Assembly: GCA_944372315.1 (NCBI GenBank)
Contig: CALVYX010000005.1
Coordinates: 1 to 28,358, forward strand
Length of the DNA stretch: 28,358 bases
Source of the DNA: an uncultured Bacilli bacterium
GTDB taxonomy: Bacteria; Bacillota_I; Bacilli_A; RF39; UBA660
Reading direction: 5' to 3'
This document shows, piece by piece, positions 24,254 through 28,358 of the stretch. The position numbers were made by a program, and so were the translations under genes. How positions within the stretch are numbered: position 1 is the stretch's first letter; every line of letters starts with the position of its first letter. A model generated the notes under the pieces. It worked only from the letters and a program-made list of their open reading frames with translations. It made no database searches and had not been told where the DNA came from.

Positions 24254-24430
24254 TAAAAACACGTGGTACCACCTTAATTCATAGATTAATCTATGCACTT
24301 AATGTTGTTAACGCAAACGTCTGCGATTACTTATAATGAGAACAAGTTCATAAAACAATTATTATAGTTTCCACCTACCACTAATTCTCTTTCAATAATT
24401 AGTTTTACTACTACTTTCCCAAGTAATTAA
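24227..24430 (-). ncRNA. T-box leader (leucine) controlling the leuS operon
   Basis: The minus strand carries AAGGTGGTACCACG (around 24262-24275), identical to the T-box of the tyrosine leader, and the stem I signature AGAGAATTAGTGGTAGGTGG. Helix AATTATT/AATAATT leads to the specifier loop ATGAACTTG; by alignment the codon is CTT (24344-24346, Leu) followed by a purine and then the basal stem GGGAA/TTCTC. TTG one base away is also Leu, so amino acid identity is robust. Uncharged tRNA-Leu would switch on the membrane-protein gene and leuS. Confidence 0.93.
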
Positions 24431-24435
24431 AATAT

Positions 24436-24462
24436 ATTATATAGTATATTAAATTTGTTCAA
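24436..24462 (-). promoter_or_regulatory. Candidate promoter of the leucine T-box operon
   Basis: On the minus strand TTGAAC (24457-24462), 15-base spacer, TATAAT (24436-24441); TAATAT two bases further gives a 17-base spacer. It overlaps the last codons of the GH31 gene. No terminator is visible between the GH31 gene and this leader. Confidence 0.5.
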
Positions 24463-26860
24463 TATATTCAAGTAGATTTAAAAATAATTTTACAAAAGAT
24501 TTATCTAATCCATCACGTTTTAGTTTACGAACAGCAATTCTCTTTTCTTTTATTGTATTATTACTAAAAATTGCATCAGATATTTTTTCTTTCAATACTG
24601 TCTCAATTTGTAAATCTGATAAAATTGCATCGATATCTTCATTTACTAATCTAACGGCATCGATTTCAATATCACTACCCTTACAATTAATCGTTAATTG
24701 TCTAAAGACATTAATATTATTAACCTCAACAATAAAATCAGTATTTTCAATATAACTATTATATTCTATTACTTCATTATCGATGCGACATATAACATCT
24801 TCAGCCATTTTAGTATTTCTAAATCTTATTTTATAATTTCTAGTCTCTGGAACAATTCCTCTTTTATTACCAACATCACTTCTAATAATTAAAGTATAAT
24901 TATTAGGTAAATAATTATAATCAATGATCGTTTTAAAATGATTTCCTTGTTTGTAAGCTTGACTTATTCCATCATCTTCATACAATTCATAAGTATTATT
25001 GTTCCCAGGGAAAACTTGAATTTCTAAATCTGTTGGATTGGTTGTATTATTATAATTACTCTTTAATGACATTGGTATAATAGAACCCTTTCTAGCAAAA
25101 ACCGGATAATCTTCTTCTTTGTAGAATGCTACATATTTTTTATTACCAACAAATTTTTTACCAGTAAAGAAATCATACCATATACCATCAGGTAAATAAA
25201 ATCTATGAATAGTACGATTCATAATAGGATCTTTTTTATTAATAATAGGTGCTACTAAGAGTTCACTTCCATAAAAGTATTCATTACGATACAATAAATC
25301 GTCATATACTTTAGGAATGATATAATATAGTGGTTGAAAAACCATGGTTCCATAGGTTGAATACTTATATGCTTCCGTATATAAATATGGAATTAATTTA
25401 TGACGTAATCTTAAATAATCATTCACTATTTCATACGTCTTTTTATCCCATAACCAAGGTGCACGTTTATAGTATTTACCGTTTGCTGAATGAAATCTTA
25501 AAATAGGACTAAAAATACCTAATTGAACAGATCTTATATACAACTCAGATTCTTCTATTCCTCCGCTAAAGCCACCTATGTCATGACTCCACCAACATAC
25601 TCCAATATTAGATGCTGATAAATTAAAGAATGGAATTAATTTAAAGTTATCCCAACTAACCGTAGTCTTGCCCGAATAAAGGACTGGATATCTATGAGCT
25701 GCTACTAAAGCATTTCTTGATAATAACATATTACGTCTTGTTTGAGTTCTTCCAGAATCTAAATAATGATAATGATTTAATACCCATAAAGTAGTTAAAT
25801 CCTTTAAATTACTATAATCGTTCCAAAAAAAGTCTACTCCCATTCCTTCTAAAGGATGAATGAAAACTTTAAAATAAACGTCTAAAAATCTAGGATTTAA
25901 CGGATCAAATTTTATAATAGTTCCAGCCGTTGTACCTAAATATTGACATGCAGTCTGATAATAATCTTCGAAAGGATAAATACCTTCACTTGGATCAACA
26001 GATAGTCCCACCTTTATTCCTTTGTCGTGTAAAACTCTGATCGTGTTAATAGGATCAGGAAATAAATCTTTATTAAATGAAAATCCACTACTTGTTATTT
26101 TTTTATTATATACATCTCTTTTATGCCAATCTTTATCTAATAAAATTACTGATAATGGTACATCAATAGAATCAAATTTATTTACCAACATTTCTATATC
26201 TTCAAAAGAATAAGGCTTATCACGACACCACCAATTTCCAAGTGCATACCTTGGAATAAAGGATGGCATCCCTGTTAATTTAAAATAATCTTGCATAGCT
26301 AATCCAAAGTCTTTACCATATATAAATACATACATATCAATGCTATCACTATTAGGATTGGTAATAGTACCATTAGCATCTAGCCTTAAAGTATTACTAT
26401 CATCAAAACTAACAAAACCTTCTAATGAATACAATCCTCTATTTTTAACATTACTAGGATTGGCTTCTAGACTATTATTAGAACCAAAATAATTTCTAAC
26501 TTCTGGGTGACCATAATACCAAATCTGTTCTGTACCATTTAATGTTATTTTTAAATTCTTCATTGGATTAACTGCCGTACCTTTATAATTAGATTCTTTA
26601 GTATATTCTAATTTGAAATATCTAGTTGTTATTTCTAAAAATGCATTATCTTGTCTTAGTTGAAAAGGTGGAGTATCAAAATCTCTTGATACAACAAGTT
26701 CTGTAGCTAAATCATTAAATTTTCCTTCCTTATTATATTCAAGACGTACTAAACGTTCAGTTAAAACAGAAATACGATATTTATTCCCTTGTACAATAGA
26801 TTTACTATTAGTTTTTAATTTATCCAAATTAATATGAAATTGCTCACCCAAATCGTACAT
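24449..26860 (-). CDS. GH31 family glycoside hydrolase with altered acid/base position
   Basis: An 803-residue GH31 enzyme (alpha-glucosidase/alpha-xylosidase superfamily). An N-terminal beta domain (about 1-210) is followed by the (beta/alpha)8 barrel, with RYALGNWWCRDKPYSF, DKDWHK, and WNDYSN with nucleophile Asp348. The block WWSHDIGGFSGG and distal beta domains follow, with EDDGISQAYKQG. In the subfamily sharing NHYHYLD and WWSHDIGG the acid/base Asp lies in a SGD motif; here it is SGK (Lys398, codon at 25667-25669). It has no signal peptide, so it is probably cytoplasmic. The ATG at 26860 is chosen because AAAGGGTG sits upstream at proper spacing; the GTG at 26869 overlaps that site. Substrate unknown. 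Confidence 0.9.
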   Translation of the reverse strand: MYDLGEQFHINLDKLKTNSKSIVQGNKYRISVLTERLVRLEYNKEGKFNDLATELVVSRDFDTPPFQLRQDNAFLEITTRYFKLEYTKESNYKGTAVNPMKNLKITLNGTEQIWYYGHPEVRNYFGSNNSLEANPSNVKNRGLYSLEGFVSFDDSNTLRLDANGTITNPNSDSIDMYVFIYGKDFGLAMQDYFKLTGMPSFIPRYALGNWWCRDKPYSFEDIEMLVNKFDSIDVPLSVILLDKDWHKRDVYNKKITSSGFSFNKDLFPDPINTIRVLHDKGIKVGLSVDPSEGIYPFEDYYQTACQYLGTTAGTIIKFDPLNPRFLDVYFKVFIHPLEGMGVDFFWNDYSNLKDLTTLWVLNHYHYLDSGRTQTRRNMLLSRNALVAAHRYPVLYSGKTTVSWDNFKLIPFFNLSASNIGVCWWSHDIGGFSGGIEESELYIRSVQLGIFSPILRFHSANGKYYKRAPWLWDKKTYEIVNDYLRLRHKLIPYLYTEAYKYSTYGTMVFQPLYYIIPKVYDDLLYRNEYFYGSELLVAPIINKKDPIMNRTIHRFYLPDGIWYDFFTGKKFVGNKKYVAFYKEEDYPVFARKGSIIPMSLKSNYNNTTNPTDLEIQVFPGNNNTYELYEDDGISQAYKQGNHFKTIIDYNYLPNNYTLIIRSDVGNKRGIVPETRNYKIRFRNTKMAEDVICRIDNEVIEYNSYIENTDFIVEVNNINVFRQLTINCKGSDIEIDAVRLVNEDIDAILSDLQIETVLKEKISDAIFSNNTIKEKRIAVRKLKRDGLDKSFVKLFLNLLEYIEQI

Positions 26861-26886
26861 AAATAACACCCTTTCTATTTTATTAC

Positions 26887-26895
26887 ATTATAACA
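26887..26895 (-). promoter_or_regulatory. Extended -10 element of the GH31 gene
   Basis: Exact TGTTATAAT on the minus strand, 26 bases before the ATG at 26860, again without a clear -35. Confidence 0.5.
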
Positions 26896-26928
26896 TGTTT
26901 TTAATTGGATAGAAACTACCAAATTATT

Positions 26929-26954
26929 AAAAAAGAGATTATATAAATCTCTTT
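26929..26954 (-). terminator. Terminator after the surface protein gene
   Basis: A 9-bp stem (26932-26940 with 26946-26954) with a 5-base loop. On the minus strand the stem ends in three T, followed by more T. It overlaps the stop codon at 26953. Confidence 0.75.
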
Positions 26955-28358
26955 ATTTTGTAATAACATATGGATTACTAGATGTACCATCTCCTCCCGT
27001 GATCTCTATTCCAGATTTCAGATTGACAGACGGACGGATCCCAACAGAACTGACGTTCACATTTAAACCTCCTAACAACTGACCCTCCAGATAGACAATC
27101 AACTCACCGGCAGAGGAATAGAAACTATGGGGAGACATTGTCCAATAAGCGCCTCCTGTATATAAATAATAATTGCTATTACTTACTTCAGCTACACCAC
27201 CAGCATAAGCTACTTCATCGGCTGTTATTAATCCTATTGGATAATCTAATGCTTTATTCCCTTTATTACTACTATCAGTCGTATATAAATCATTACTTTG
27301 TGGACAACTAAATTGTGGTTCTGATATTTGATATGGAAGTGAAAATCTGCTATATGCCCCATAATATGTACAATTTGTTCCATATCCTAAAGCTGTATCA
27401 GCAGGAGCCCACAATCCTGCTTCGCTTGCTACACTTCTGTCTCCACAGAATCCTGTGTCTGCTAAATAAGAAGCATAACTTATTAAATTGTTTCCATACC
27501 ATGTATCTAATACTGTCTTAACTGTACTATCATTAACATTAGCATGAGTTTCTGCATATGTTGATGTTCCTGTTGCTCCATGCATATATCCCGCATAAGC
27601 GTTATCCGATTTATTATCATTAAATGCACTACTTCCTATTGTTGCAGCATCTCCTGTTGCATGCACAGTTTCCCCTTGATAAATTAATCTTACTGATCCA
27701 TCTTCATTAATTCTTATAATTCTCCAATAAAATCCTGCAAAACTTACATAATTATTCTCTACTGCTCCCCTATAATAGTATACTGTTTTATTGTCTTCTG
27801 TATTTGTACTTGTATAATATAATCCCTTCGTTCCATCTTCTGCACTTGTTTTACTAAAATCTATACTTGCATCTGATTGAACCTCATTATCTTTTAATAT
27901 CTGCTCAACTAATGTTGGGTATCCTAATTCTGGTAATAATTCTCCATCTGGTGTTGGATTACTTGATACATATTGTCCTATATCTAACGTAATACTAATA
28001 TCTTTAGTCTTCTCTTCTGGATCACTTGTTACACTTGCATCATATCCTACTTTTACTGTTACTGTTACTTTAGGACAGATGCTTTGTCCCTCACAACTTG
28101 CTATCCTTGTTCCTTTCCTTATTCCATCAAATCTTACATAAATAGCATCACTTCCTGTTCCAGTATAAGTTGCTCCTTTTACTTCTGCTTCAATATCACC
28201 ATAGTTAGTAATATCTATCTCATAGGTTACTTCATCCCCTGGTTGCACTAAATCTACTTCAAAGTTTGCTGTGGTCTTACTTACTGTTGGTGTTACTTTA
28301 TTCGTGGCTCCTCCTTTTAGAGATACTGTTCTTATATCGCTAAACTCTACTTGCCAAT
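26953..28358 (-). CDS. Surface protein, 5' end cut by the window (TasA-like repeat plus DUF6273-like C-terminal domain)
   Basis: The frame is open to the window edge, so the true start lies beyond 28358; at least 467 residues are present. The visible N-terminal part (WQVEFSDI, VDLVQPGDEVTYEIDITNYGD) resembles TasA/camelysin-type extracellular beta domains. The C-terminal half has the block NYVSFAGFYWRIIRINEDGS followed by RLIYQG, four Cys (FCGD, NCTYY, FSCPQ and an earlier pair in SCEGQSICP) and the end YWTMSP, GIRPSVNLK, GGDGTSSNPYVI. Such C-lectin/FGE-like ends are common in extracellular proteins of gut Firmicutes and in targets of diversity-generating retroelements. Bases 27001-27120 contain 54 G/C of 120, against 15 of 60 in 27241-27300. 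Confidence 0.72.
   Translation of the reverse strand, partial: WQVEFSDIRTVSLKGGATNKVTPTVSKTTANFEVDLVQPGDEVTYEIDITNYGDIEAEVKGATYTGTGSDAIYVRFDGIRKGTRIASCEGQSICPKVTVTVKVGYDASVTSDPEEKTKDISITLDIGQYVSSNPTPDGELLPELGYPTLVEQILKDNEVQSDASIDFSKTSAEDGTKGLYYTSTNTEDNKTVYYYRGAVENNYVSFAGFYWRIIRINEDGSVRLIYQGETVHATGDAATIGSSAFNDNKSDNAYAGYMHGATGTSTYAETHANVNDSTVKTVLDTWYGNNLISYASYLADTGFCGDRSVASEAGLWAPADTALGYGTNCTYYGAYSRFSLPYQISEPQFSCPQSNDLYTTDSSNKGNKALDYPIGLITADEVAYAGGVAEVSNSNYYLYTGGAYWTMSPHSFYSSAGELIVYLEGQLLGGLNVNVSSVGIRPSVNLKSGIEITGGDGTSSNPYVITK

Noticed and set aside
1..28358. Mycoplasma-type genetic code (UGA as Trp)
   Set aside because: All conserved proteins are full length under the standard bacterial code, with UGG at Trp positions such as the GH31 WWSHDIGG block.

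Overview
The window is a compact, AT-rich stretch of a low-GC Gram-positive genome. It carries an SRP/FtsY/YlxM cluster, EzrA, a YtxH-like protein, a YtgP-type MurJ, an rpsD with its own leader, and two T-box leaders. UGA is not reassigned: full-length proteins read through with UGG for Trp. The gene set and the surface protein type suggest a host-associated member of Bacilli, possibly an uncultured RF39-like gut lineage. That placement is an inference from gene content; no search was run. Almost everything is on the minus strand. Only rpsD and one 85-residue gene are on the plus strand.

Right to left along the minus strand: a surface protein cut by the window edge (26953-28358); a GH31 glycosidase (24449-26860); a leucine T-box leader followed by a 134-residue membrane protein and leuS (21423-24430); a small Cse60-family gene (21205-21378); a MacB/FtsX-type ABC fusion with a good promoter (18707-21022); and a MurJ/YtgP flippase (16944-18614). 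The divergent 85-residue plus-strand gene and trmB come next, then a lipoprotein with a palindrome in its promoter, a membrane-surface acidic protein, and YtxG-like and YtxH-like genes. A tyrosine T-box leader then controls deoC-tyrS (11456-13546), which converges on rpsD (10821-11423).

The left third holds a DUF3592-like membrane protein, ezrA with an overlapping type IV pilin-like gene, and then ftsY-ylxM-herA-like-ffh. Last come three overlapping genes in the ecfA1-ecfA2-ecfT position and truA, ending at a terminator. The work of this part is protein targeting to the membrane (Ffh, FtsY), translation (TruA, S4, TyrRS, LeuRS, TrmB) and envelope or division (EzrA, MurJ, YtxG/H, acidic scaffold).

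The least ordinary points are these. (1) The ECF-transporter position next to truA holds two ABC ATPases that have both lost core catalytic residues, one even its Walker A, plus a shortened EcfT-like protein. (2) The GH31 enzyme keeps its nucleophile but has Lys where I expect the acid/base Asp. (3) A HerA-family ATPase sits inside the SRP operon. (4) The surface protein has a GC-richer C-terminal tract ending in a motif typical of diversity-generating-retroelement targets. (5) A pseudoknot can be drawn in the rpsD leader. (6) Several genes share an extended -10 9-mer with very short 5' leaders.
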